6,334 nucleotides of DNA from Nitriliruptoraceae bacterium. Lineage in GTDB: Bacteria; Actinomycetota; Nitriliruptoria; Nitriliruptorales; Nitriliruptoraceae. Positions 1 through 6,124 of this stretch are shown in pieces. The DNA lies in contig SLLJ01000377.1 of assembly GCA_007134165.1 (NCBI GenBank), positions 1-6,334 on the forward strand, in the 5' to 3' direction. Made by a program: the position numbers and the translations under genes. The first letter of the stretch is position 1. Each line of letters starts with the position of its first letter. Under the pieces are notes generated by a model. The model was not told the DNA's origin and did not search any database. It saw only the letters and a list, made by a program, of their open reading frames with translations.

Positions 1-483
1 GAGCGGCTCGAGACGGTGCTGGATGGTGCCGCGGTCCTCGGACTCGAGCTCGACATCCGCTACCGGGTGCTAGCCGCCACCCTCGAGCCCGATGCGATGC
101 GCGACCCGTGGCCGCACCGGGACGACCGTCGGGTGCAGCTGCTGGCCTTCCCGGTCTCCACGATCCTGGCGTCCCTTCGCCGTCGGCAGCCCGACGGGCT
201 GGTCGCGCTGCTGACCTTCACCGAAGCACAGCTGGTCGAGGTGGTCGCCGCCATCGACGAGCCACGGTGGCGCTCGCCGGTATTCGGCCGGCCCGAGCCA
301 CGGCCGGGGGAGTGGGGGCCGCGCTTCAGCCTCGAGGGCCGCTCGTCCGCGCCCGACGGCACCCGCAGCAGCCTGCGGCTCGAGCTCGGCGACGACGAGG
401 TCGACCTCGAGGTGTTCGCCCGCTTCGACGAGGTCGCGCTCAAGGACCCGGACGGTGCCGACCTGGCGCTGCCCCCGGGGTGA
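1..483 (+). CDS. 3' part of an unrecognised protein gene (5' end outside window)
   Basis: The reading frame is open from the first base of the window and ends at TGA 481-483. The first possible start inside the window is GTG at 16, but the codons before it (E-R-L-E-T) are also open, so the true start is probably upstream. The visible 160 residues are soluble and mixed alpha/beta, with no signal peptide or membrane segment. An N-terminal half rich in Leu, Val and Arg is followed by a Pro/Gly/Arg linker around window residues 95-110 (ending in EWGPRFSLEG). A strand-rich acidic C-terminus contains LRLELGDDEVDLEVFARFDE. I recognise no family or catalytic motif, so no function is assigned. Codon use matches the neighbouring genes, so I take it as a real gene. 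It converges on the histidine kinase gene and its last 44 bp overlap that gene's 3' end. Confidence 0.7.
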   Translation, partial: ERLETVLDGAAVLGLELDIRYRVLAATLEPDAMRDPWPHRDDRRVQLLAFPVSTILASLRRRQPDGLVALLTFTEAQLVEVVAAIDEPRWRSPVFGRPEPRPGEWGPRFSLEGRSSAPDGTRSSLRLELGDDEVDLEVFARFDEVALKDPDGADLALPPG

Positions 484-1423
484 CCTCGCGGTGCGGTGAC
501 CCGGCAGCCTCGAGGTCGAGCGACGCAGGCACGACCGGCAGCACCAGCTCAGCCACCGCTCCGACGGCGTCGCCGTCGCGCAGCACCAGCTCACCCCCGA
601 GCCGCCGGGCCAGCCGCCTGGCGGTGTACAGCCCCATCCCGATGCCGGCGTGCGGTCGGGCGGTCGAGGAGTCGGCCTGCGTGAACGCGGCGAACGCCCG
701 CTCCCCGAACCCGCGGGGCAGACCGGGTCCGCGGTCGGTGATCCGGACCACGACCACGTGCTCGTCCTGACGTGCGCTGACCCCGACTGGCGCGTCGGTC
801 GGGCCGAAGCGAGCGGCGTTGTCCAGCAGGCAGCGCAGCACCAGCCACAGGTCGGGCTCGACGGTGACCAGGCTCAGGTCGTCGTCGAGGTCGAGCTCGA
901 GCCGGTCGGGCAGCGTGCGGTGCACGGTCGAAGCCGCGTGCCGCACGATCTCACCGAGGTCGACCGCGACCGGCTGCGAGGAGCCCGGGCCGAGCTCGTC
1001 GGCGCCGGCGAGCAGCACCTCCATCATCTGCTCGAGTCGGACGGCCGCGCGATCGGTGGCCTCCAGCAGGGACGCGGCGGAGGGGCTGACCGTCCCGGGT
1101 CGGCGAAGCAGCGTGTCGACGCTGCCACGGATCACCGTCAGCGGGGTGCGGATCTCGTGCGACACCAGTTGCAGCAGCGCCTCGCGCTGGGCATCGAGCT
1201 CGAACTCGCGGGCCTGGAGCGCCAGGCTGCGGTCGCGGTGCCGCCACCCGAGGGCTACCAGGGGTAGGGCGAGCAGTCCGGTCACCCCGAGACCGAGTCC
1301 GATCCACCACCCGGTCGCGCTCGGGGCCGAGCCGGCCAGGAGAACTCCGGCGGCGGCCAGGAGCGCCAGGACTGCGATGAACAGCCCGAGCGGGTGGGCG
1401 ATGAGGCGCCCGGCCCGCCTCAT
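440..1423 (-). CDS. Two-transmembrane sensor histidine kinase with minimal sensor loop
   Basis: This 327-residue membrane sensor kinase would autophosphorylate and pass phosphate to a response regulator that is not in the window. Two hydrophobic helices (about residues 10-31 and 38-60) are joined by only about 6-10 residues, so there is no extracellular sensor domain. This is the layout of intramembrane-sensing kinases. A short linker (61-80) leads to the dimerisation/phosphoacceptor helix with H-box SHEIRTPLTVIRG, phosphoacceptor His89. The HATPase domain follows, with N-box LLDNAARFGP (Asn202), G1-box DRGPGLP (Asp230), F-box region FAAFTQ (244-249) and G2-box GIGMGLYTARR (260-270). All catalytic boxes are intact. 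The last ~28 residues are a Pro/Gly/Arg-rich tail beyond the domain, partly encoded in the overlap with the convergent gene. The ATG start overlaps the TGA of the upstream micro-gene as ATGA, with no good Shine-Dalgarno sequence of its own, which points to translational coupling. The class is certain; the signal and partner are unknown. Confidence 0.93.
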   Translation of the reverse strand: MRRAGRLIAHPLGLFIAVLALLAAAGVLLAGSAPSATGWWIGLGLGVTGLLALPLVALGWRHRDRSLALQAREFELDAQREALLQLVSHEIRTPLTVIRGSVDTLLRRPGTVSPSAASLLEATDRAAVRLEQMMEVLLAGADELGPGSSQPVAVDLGEIVRHAASTVHRTLPDRLELDLDDDLSLVTVEPDLWLVLRCLLDNAARFGPTDAPVGVSARQDEHVVVVRITDRGPGLPRGFGERAFAAFTQADSSTARPHAGIGMGLYTARRLARRLGGELVLRDGDAVGAVAELVLPVVPASLDLEAAGSPHREVTPGAAPGRHRPGP

Positions 1424-1512
1424 CCCATGTTCAGCGTGCCGGCGAGTGCCGGAGCGGCCGGGACCAGCAGCAGGGTGGTGGCGGCGACGGTCAGGTACAG
1501 GCGGCGCAGCAT
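1420..1512 (-). CDS. 30-residue micro-protein: signal peptide with six-residue tail
   Basis: The chosen start is ATG at 1512-1510 because GGAG (1522-1519 on the minus strand) lies six bases before it. The ATG at 1518 touches that GGAG directly, and a GTG at 1626 has no evident ribosome site. The 30-residue product has a basic N-terminus (MLRR), a hydrophobic core of about 13 residues (LYLTVAATTLLLV) and a signal-peptidase-like end, PAAPALA. Cleavage after ALA would release a short peptide, GTLNMG; without cleavage the product would be a one-helix membrane micro-protein. No cysteine follows the core, so it is not a lipoprotein. Its stop overlaps the kinase start (ATGA), so ribosomes finishing this frame can restart on the kinase. 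That coupling is the best evidence that it is translated. It may be a peptide signal, a kinase-bound membrane accessory, or only a translational leader. I recognise no family. Confidence 0.6.
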   Translation of the reverse strand: MLRRLYLTVAATTLLLVPAAPALAGTLNMG

Positions 1513-1636
1513 GGTCATCTCCGAGGCTGGTGTCGAGGGGTGGCTGGCTTCGGGGACAAGCATGGCCGCACCGTGTCTCGCTGCTGTCTCCACCGATCGG
1601 GACTGGCCGGCCGACCTTGCGCTCACCGCGTCCGAC
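1513..1636 (-). other. Spacer between regulator gene and micro-gene
   Basis: These 124 bases separate the regulator's stop from the preferred micro-gene start. I see no hairpin followed by a T-run, so no intrinsic terminator, and no convincing -35/-10 pair on the minus strand. A GGCCGGCC palindrome lies near 1605-1612, but without a terminator context. The micro-gene frame stays open upstream to a GTG at 1626, but that extension is Ser/Ala/Thr/Pro-rich and has no ribosome site. Read-through from the regulator gene into the micro-gene and kinase is the simplest reading. Confidence 0.35.
1519..1522 (-). promoter_or_regulatory. Shine-Dalgarno GGAG that sets the micro-gene start
   Basis: GGAG on the minus strand is followed by the six-base spacer ATGACC and then ATG at 1512. 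It is the only well-spaced ribosome site between the regulator gene's stop and the kinase. It therefore favours the 30-codon version over the 32-, 47- or 68-codon in-frame alternatives, and it probably also drives coupled translation of the kinase. Confidence 0.5.
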
Positions 1637-4600
1637 TCACCCTGCGCGGGTGCCTCGGGTCGTGACCGCCGCGCCGTCGCGTCGCAGCTCGCGCAGATCG
1701 CGGCGCACGGTCGCCTCGCTCACCGACAGCAGCTCGGCGAGGTCCGCGACGGTCGCGGCGCCTCCACCTTCGATGATCTGGGTGCTGACGCGTCGCAGCA
1801 GCGTGCGGCGTGCCAGCACGGGGTCGTCGGGGTCCTCGGGGTGCCGTGCAAGGCTGACCGCGACCGTCACCCGCTCCTCGGCGGTGAGCGGCCGGCCGGT
1901 GGGGGCGTAGCGGGCGGCCACCTCGACCAGCGCGAGCCCCGGCAGCCGGCCGTGCAGGATCGCGGTGTGGGCGGGGACCTGCTCGGCGGTGGCCCGCAGG
2001 TCGTCGGGGAGCCCCGCGAGCGCGACGCGCAGCTCCTCGCGCGCGTGGCGCAGTTCACGGTCGGCCGCTCGGGCGTCGCCGCTCGCGGCGGCGGCCTGGG
2101 CGATCGCGTGGCGGGCCAGGAAGCCGGCGGTGCGCCGCTGCTCGAGCAGGTCAGCGAGTTGCTCGGCGGCGCGTGCGGCCCCGGGCGGGTCGCCAGCGGC
2201 CAGCCTCACGCGGACCAGGGTCGTGAGCGTTCCGACCTCGAGGTCGCGCAGGTGGTGCTCGACGGCGGTGTCGTGGGCCCGCTCGGCATCCGCCAGGGCG
2301 GCGTCGAGGTGGCGTGCCGGGACGGCGGATGCCGACGAGGAGGACGGCTGCGCCAGCGCCGCCTCGCAGCGTGCCTGCAGCAGGTGGACGCGGGCCAGCG
2401 CCGACCGGGCCTCCTCGGCGGCCACCAGGCCGCGCTCGAGATCGTCGTGTGCCCGCACCCGGCGGCCGCGGCGCAGATGCAGGCGCGCTCGCAGGTCGTA
2501 GGCCATCGCGCGCAGCAGGGCCGCGTCGACCTCGTCGGCGAACGCCAGCACGACGCCGAGGTCCTGCTCGGCTTCGGTGTCCCGGCCGAGCACCTGATGG
2601 CGCAGGTTGGCCAGGTTCAGGTGCGCGATCGCGCGACCGCGCCGGTCCGCGACCAGCTCGAAGCCGCGGCGGGCGGCCTCGTAGCCTTCCAATGCATCCG
2701 CGTACCGCCCCTGGGCGTGGCGCACGTTGGCCAGGTTCATCCGGTGGCGGGCCTCGGCCCCGCGCTCCCCGGTGCGCCCGGCGTAGGCGATGGCCTGCTC
2801 ATAGCGTTCCGCGGCGCGCTCGGGCGCGCCGGTCTCCATCTCCACCGAGCCGAGCACGCCGAGCACCTGCGCCTGCGCGCGGGGATCGTCCATCCGGTCC
2901 GCCAGCGCCAGGGACGCCTCGAGGTGGCTGGAGGCCTGCCCATAGCGCTGGAGCTCTCGCAGCAGCGTGCCGAGGTGGCAGCCGGCCTCGACCCGGATGC
3001 GGTCGCTGGCGGTGGAGGCGGCAGCCTCCCGCAGCACCCTGGTGGCCCGGTCGGTCTCGCCGGCCCACACCAGTGCGGTTCCCAGTACCACCAGCACGGC
3101 CGCGAGCAGTTCGACATCATCGTGGTCGCGGGCGGCATCCGCCGTGTCCTGGGCGAGTGCGATCGCTTCGGGCAGCTCGCCGCGTCGTGCCAGCAACTGA
3201 GCCCGGCGGCGGCGCAGGTCGATGGCTGCGCCGGGATCGTCGGCGACGAGCGGAGCGAGCTCGTGGAGGGTGGTACTGAGCCGCTGCGGTTCGCCCAGGA
3301 CGTCGAGGACCTCGGCGTGGGCGGTCAGCACCGCGCTTCGCAACCCCGCGGAGGCCGGAGCCCGCGACAGGCCATCACGCGCGCGCAGCAGGTGGCGGTC
3401 GGCCAGCTCGTAGGCATGGACCTCGACGGCCTGCTCGGCGGCTGCCCGCAGCCACGGAACCGCCCGCGCATGGTCGCCGGCCGTGCTCAGGTGGTGGGCG
3501 ATCCGCTCCACCGGGGGTGGATCCTGCGTCATCAGGGCATCGCCGAGGTGTCGGTGCCAGGCCTGCTGCGCCCTCGGGTCGATGGTGCTGATCGTCACCC
3601 GGCGCAACTGATCGTGATGCAGCGCATACCCCTCGCCGGCGCTGCGCAGCAGCGAGGCTCGCAGCAGCTGGTCCACGGCGTCGACCACCACCAGCCGTGG
3701 CAGCTGGGTCGTCGCCGTCAGCAGCTGGAGACCGGCGCCCTCACCGGCCAGCGCTGCCACCTCTGCCACCTGTCGGGCCTCCGGGGGGAGCCGGCTCAGA
3801 CGGGCGAGCAGCAGCTGCCGGATGCGCTCGGAGATCGGCAGCTGCCGGGAATCCAGGCCCGGGACCTCGGCGTGCTCGACCAGCTCCCGCAGGGTCTCGA
3901 TCACCAGCAGCGGGTTGCCGCCGGTGTCCTCGTGCAGCCGGCTCGCGTCCAGGGTCACGTCCCGGCGACCGGCCAGCGTGAGCCGCAGCAGCTCGGCGGT
4001 GGAGAAGGCGTCGAGCGCTCCCAGCGTCACCCGCGTGGGCTGGGCCACGCGATCGAGCTCGCGCAGCTCGCGCCAGCCGTCGCTGCGGGCCCGAGCATCC
4101 TCGCCCCGGAACGCGGCCACGATGACCACGCGGGCGTCCCGGGATCTCGCCGCGAGCCGGGTGAGCACCCGCAGGGTCTGCTCGTCGGCCCAGTGCACGT
4201 CGTCGACGACCACCAGCAGGGGATCGGTGGCCGCCAGCGCCAGCAGCACCTCCACGACCGCGTCCTGCAGCCGCTGCTGGGCGTCGGCGTGCTCGCGCGT
4301 CCCGGCCGGCGCAGCCGGCAGTGGAGCGGCATGGGGAGCGATCGCGGGAGCCAGGCGGGCGGCCTCGTCGCGCCACACCGGGGCGAGACGGTGGCGTAGC
4401 TGCTCGATGCGCACCGGGGTCAGTCCGGCGTCGAGCAGGTCGGTGATCGCGTCGTAGGCCCGGCCCGGCTCCGGACCCAGGCAGCTGGTGCCAAGCACCT
4501 CGAAGCCGCGCCACCGGGCGTCATCGGCGACCTCGGTCAGCAGCCGCGACTTGCCGAGCCCCGGGTCGGCCTCGATGAAGGCGACGCCGCCCCGACCCGC

Positions 4601-5485
4601 CAGCGCGCGCTCGAGCACGTGCAGCACCGTCCCGCGTTCGCGTTCCCGACCGAGCAGGGGAAGCTGCTCGGGAAACGCCGGCCCGACCCCGGGAACGGCG
4701 GGCTCGGACGCCGCGTGGCGACGCTGGCGCACGATGCGCGCGTGCAGTTGCACGGTTGCGGCGGCAGGCTCGGTGCCCAGCTCCTCGGCCAGCACCTCCC
4801 GGCAGCGTTCGAACTGACGGATCGCCTCCTCGGAGCGGCCCTGCAGCATGTACAGGCGCATGACCTCCCGGTGGGCGTCCTCCCGCAGGGGGTCGAGGTT
4901 GGCCAGGCGACGGGCGTAGAGCAGCGCGTCGGGGTACAGGCCCTGCGCGGTCGCGAGGCGGACCAGCCAGGTCAGCGCTTCGAGGTAGCGCTGCTCGTAG
5001 CGCTCCTGCGCGGCCTGTGCCCAGGACTCAGTGTGGCCGGGCAGCACCTCGCCGCGGTACAGGGCGACCACCGCCTCGAGCTCGACGAGGTCGCGGGGAT
5101 CGGCGCGCCCCTCATGGCGCCGGGAACGCAGCGCCTCCAGGCGGCGGTCGAACTCCTCGACATCGATCCGCGCCTCGGCGTCGGGATCGATCCCGATGGT
5201 GTCCGACGTGGCGACCAGCACCCCGGCGGTGGCCGGAAGCTCGCCGAGGACGTCCTGCAGCTGCCACAGGGTGTGGCTCAGCCGGCGACGGGCGCGGCCG
5301 GGGGGCAGGTCGGGCCAGAAACGGTCCGCGAGCTGCTCACGGAGGTGGGGGCCGTGGCGGTGCAGCACGAGGTAGGCCAGCAGTGAGCGGGCCGCGCGGG
5401 AGGGCAGTGGGGGCAGGCGCTCGCCGGCGTGGCGCAACTCGAGGCCTCCGAACAGCCGGACCTCCAGCGACGGCACGGTCGCCAC
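1637..5485 (-). CDS. Giant SARP/BTAD-AAA-TPR regulator with a C-terminal DeoR-like HTH
   Basis: This is a cytoplasmic ATP-dependent transcriptional regulator of about 1282 residues, numbered here from GTG 5485. Residues ~6-92 form the SARP (OmpR-like) winged helix (EVRLFGGLEL, SLLAYLVL, FWPDLPPGRARRRLS). Residues ~99-254 are the helical BTAD domain (ALYRGEVLPG, LDPLREDAHREVMRLY). An AAA/STAND ATPase follows, with P-loop EADPGLGKSR (305-314, Lys312; Ala replaces the usual first Gly), Walker B LLVVVDDVHWAD (423-434) and GGNPLLVIETL (522-532). About 640-1150 is a TPR-type helical array with repeated LA.V...QGRYADAL-like units. The tail, ~1244-1278, contains LAELLSVSEATVRRDLREL, a DeoR-type winged helix. 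SARP-ATPase-TPR proteins are known as large actinobacterial regulators; a DeoR-like HTH at the end is unusual to me. GTG 5485 is preferred because the SARP fold begins right after it; GTG 5476 is nearly as good, while the TTG at 5539 would place the repeat array inside the gene. The target genes are unknown. Confidence 0.92.
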   Translation of the reverse strand: MATVPSLEVRLFGGLELRHAGERLPPLPSRAARSLLAYLVLHRHGPHLREQLADRFWPDLPPGRARRRLSHTLWQLQDVLGELPATAGVLVATSDTIGIDPDAEARIDVEEFDRRLEALRSRRHEGRADPRDLVELEAVVALYRGEVLPGHTESWAQAAQERYEQRYLEALTWLVRLATAQGLYPDALLYARRLANLDPLREDAHREVMRLYMLQGRSEEAIRQFERCREVLAEELGTEPAAATVQLHARIVRQRRHAASEPAVPGVGPAFPEQLPLLGRERERGTVLHVLERALAGRGGVAFIEADPGLGKSRLLTEVADDARWRGFEVLGTSCLGPEPGRAYDAITDLLDAGLTPVRIEQLRHRLAPVWRDEAARLAPAIAPHAAPLPAAPAGTREHADAQQRLQDAVVEVLLALAATDPLLVVVDDVHWADEQTLRVLTRLAARSRDARVVIVAAFRGEDARARSDGWRELRELDRVAQPTRVTLGALDAFSTAELLRLTLAGRRDVTLDASRLHEDTGGNPLLVIETLRELVEHAEVPGLDSRQLPISERIRQLLLARLSRLPPEARQVAEVAALAGEGAGLQLLTATTQLPRLVVVDAVDQLLRASLLRSAGEGYALHHDQLRRVTISTIDPRAQQAWHRHLGDALMTQDPPPVERIAHHLSTAGDHARAVPWLRAAAEQAVEVHAYELADRHLLRARDGLSRAPASAGLRSAVLTAHAEVLDVLGEPQRLSTTLHELAPLVADDPGAAIDLRRRRAQLLARRGELPEAIALAQDTADAARDHDDVELLAAVLVVLGTALVWAGETDRATRVLREAAASTASDRIRVEAGCHLGTLLRELQRYGQASSHLEASLALADRMDDPRAQAQVLGVLGSVEMETGAPERAAERYEQAIAYAGRTGERGAEARHRMNLANVRHAQGRYADALEGYEAARRGFELVADRRGRAIAHLNLANLRHQVLGRDTEAEQDLGVVLAFADEVDAALLRAMAYDLRARLHLRRGRRVRAHDDLERGLVAAEEARSALARVHLLQARCEAALAQPSSSSASAVPARHLDAALADAERAHDTAVEHHLRDLEVGTLTTLVRVRLAAGDPPGAARAAEQLADLLEQRRTAGFLARHAIAQAAAASGDARAADRELRHAREELRVALAGLPDDLRATAEQVPAHTAILHGRLPGLALVEVAARYAPTGRPLTAEERVTVAVSLARHPEDPDDPVLARRTLLRRVSTQIIEGGGAATVADLAELLSVSEATVRRDLRELRRDGAAVTTRGTRAG

Positions 5486-5489
5486 CCCC

Positions 5490-5520
5490 CGCGTACGCGG
5501 TGCGTACCCCGTGCGTACGC
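5490..5520 (-). repeat. Three direct repeats at exact 11-bp period (candidate SARP operator)
   Basis: On the + strand, GCGTACGC (5491-5498), GCGTACCC (5502-5509) and GCGTACGC (5513-5520) recur every 11 bp. As heptamers these are CGCGTAC, TGCGTAC and TGCGTAC starting at 5490, 5501 and 5512, with four-base spacers. SARP-family proteins are known to bind direct heptamer repeats spaced at 11 bp, one helical turn. The array ends five bases before the preferred start of the SARP gene, so autoregulation is the natural guess. The outer two units are also perfect 8-bp palindromes, and ribbon-helix-helix proteins can bind tandem sites too, so the divergent gene product is a second candidate binder. Confidence 0.6.
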
Positions 5521-5528
5521 AGCCATGC

Positions 5529-5540
5529 GTTGCCGACAAC
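5529..5540. repeat. Short inverted repeat GTTG-CCGA-CAAC
   Basis: Two four-base arms flank a four-base centre just upstream of the 11-bp repeat array and overlapping the candidate minus-strand -10. It is short enough to occur by chance. I list it because it sits within a dense control region and could form half-sites for a dimeric regulator. Confidence 0.2.
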
Positions 5541-5567
5541 CCTAGCGGTCGATGGTTCAGGTGGCTA
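5539..5567 (-). promoter_or_regulatory. Candidate promoter of the SARP regulator operon
   Basis: On the minus strand a TAGGGT -10 hexamer (5544-5539) fits the actinobacterial TANNNT pattern. A weak TAGCCA -35 (5567-5562) lies 17 bp before it. Transcription would start near 5532, about 47 bases before GTG 5485, which puts the 11-bp repeats downstream of the start. That position suits repression better than classical SARP activation. This is prediction from hexamers alone. Confidence 0.35.
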
Positions 5568-5572
5568 CCACC
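5560..5572. repeat. Inverted repeat GGTGG-CTA-CCACC between divergent genes
   Basis: This is a perfect inverted repeat with five-base arms and a three-base centre. It overlaps the weak -35 hexamers predicted on both strands, so a dimer bound here could control both transcription units. The arms are GC-rich and short in a GC-rich genome, so chance remains possible. Confidence 0.35.
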
Positions 5573-5590
5573 CGGAGCTCGTTATATGAT
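5562..5590 (+). promoter_or_regulatory. Candidate promoter of the ribbon-helix-helix gene
   Basis: TATGAT (5585-5590) matches the -10 consensus at five of six bases and stands out as AT-rich in this sequence. The hexamer 17 bp upstream, TGGCTA (5562-5567), is a poor -35, so the promoter may be activator-dependent or rely on its -10. A start near 5597 would give a leader of about 28 bases to GTG 5625. Confidence 0.45.
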
Positions 5591-5612
5591 GTGGTTCCCG
5601 CAGCGGCGGGCG

Positions 5613-5619
5613 AGGGGAG
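5613..5619 (+). promoter_or_regulatory. Ribosome binding site AGGGGAG
   Basis: The purine run AGGGGAG ends five bases before GTG 5625. This is the strongest Shine-Dalgarno sequence in the frame and decides the start in favour of 5625. The alternative ATG at 5586 has GGAG at 5574-5577 with an eight-base spacer, but would overlap the predicted -10. Confidence 0.55.
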
Positions 5620-5624
5620 TGCCG

Positions 5625-6047
5625 GTGGCTACGAGCAGGTCCCGGCGCGGGGAGCGCCGCGCCTCCGAGCGGCGGCACGTCGGGCTGACCCTGCCGCGAA
5701 GGGTCAAGCAGGAGTCCAGCGCGGCCGCCGGGGTGCTCGACTGGTCGGTGGGCGCCTGGGTGCTAGCCGCCGCTGCGGAGCATGGCCCGAAGCTACGTGC
5801 GGCACTCGGCGAGGCGTCGGTCGCCAAGCGCCACACGGTCGAGGACGCGGCCTTCACCGCGCTGTACCTCACGCCCGATGAGCGCGACGAACTCGACGAT
5901 CAGGCCGTGGCCTGCGGACTGAACCGGTCGGCGTTCGTCACGGCCGTGGCCCGGCTCGGGCTCGGCCAGCCGATCGACGAGGTGCTCGACGAGCTACGCG
6001 CTGCGCCGGTCCGGCCGGCGTCAGGTGGCCCGGCGGTGCGCCCCTGA
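5625..6047 (+). CDS. Small protein with two ribbon-helix-helix-like segments, probable DNA-binding regulator
   Basis: This 140-residue soluble protein begins with a very basic tail (SRSRRGERRASERR, residues 4-17). The first strand-helix-helix pattern is HVGLTLP (18-24), a helix to about 38, then SVGAWVLAAAAEHG (41-54). After an alanine-rich linker a second follows: TALYLTP (77-83), DERDELDDQAVACGL (84-98) and NRSAFVTAVARLGLG (100-114). The second resembles CopG/MobC-type ribbon-helix-helix sequences (LTP-E..EL...A...G..RSAF). Two copies in one chain could form an internal pseudo-dimer. The C-terminal ~20 residues are Pro/Ala-rich and probably disordered. The gene is transcribed divergently from the SARP operon, so it may regulate it or itself. 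Relaxosome accessory or partition proteins share this fold, but no relaxase or ParA is visible. The fold call rests on pattern only. A longer 153-residue form from ATG 5586 is possible. Confidence 0.7.
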   Translation: MATSRSRRGERRASERRHVGLTLPRRVKQESSAAAGVLDWSVGAWVLAAAAEHGPKLRAALGEASVAKRHTVEDAAFTALYLTPDERDELDDQAVACGLNRSAFVTAVARLGLGQPIDEVLDELRAAPVRPASGGPAVRP

Positions 6048-6064
6048 CCTCCCGGCGTGCGGTG

Positions 6065-6085
6065 TCGGTGGCGGCATCGGTGGCG
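6065..6085. repeat. Tandem 9-mer TCGGTGGCG, 12-bp period
   Basis: TCGGTGGCG at 6065-6073 recurs exactly at 6077-6085 with the three-base spacer GCA. It lies just downstream of the ribbon-helix-helix gene. There are only two copies of a low-complexity GC-rich word, so significance is doubtful. Confidence 0.3.
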
Positions 6086-6124
6086 TCGCCGGTTCCGGGG
6101 CGGGGAGGGGCCGTTGATCGCTAG

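Noticed and set aside
1605..1612. GGCCGGCC palindrome between the regulator and micro-gene
   Set aside because: An eight-base GC palindrome is common in such DNA, and there is no loop, T-run or promoter relation.
1420..1626. 68-codon version of the micro-gene starting at GTG 1626
   Set aside because: The extra residues are low-complexity, there is no ribosome site before 1626, and the extension would bury the signal-peptide-like segment mid-protein. The GGAG-ATG pair at 1522-1510 is better.
819..1910. A 363-codon + strand frame opposite the kinase and the regulator's end
   Set aside because: Its composition is almost all Ser and Arg with no domain, and it lies across three minus-strand features with better support.
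1394..4399. A 1001-codon open frame on the + strand opposite the regulator and kinase genes
   Set aside because: It is antisense to genes with clear SARP, AAA and kinase motifs. Its translation is a Gln/Gly/Val/Ala-rich string without domains, as expected when a GC-rich gene is read on its opposite strand.
5486..5539. N-terminal extension of the SARP regulator to a TTG at 5539
   Set aside because: It would translate the 11-bp repeat array, adds 18 residues before the SARP fold, and uses a rare start with no clear ribosome site.
6052..6092. Possible terminator hairpin CCGGCG...CGCCGG after the ribbon-helix-helix gene
   Set aside because: The six-base arms are separated by about 29 bases and no T-run follows, so it does not look like an intrinsic terminator.
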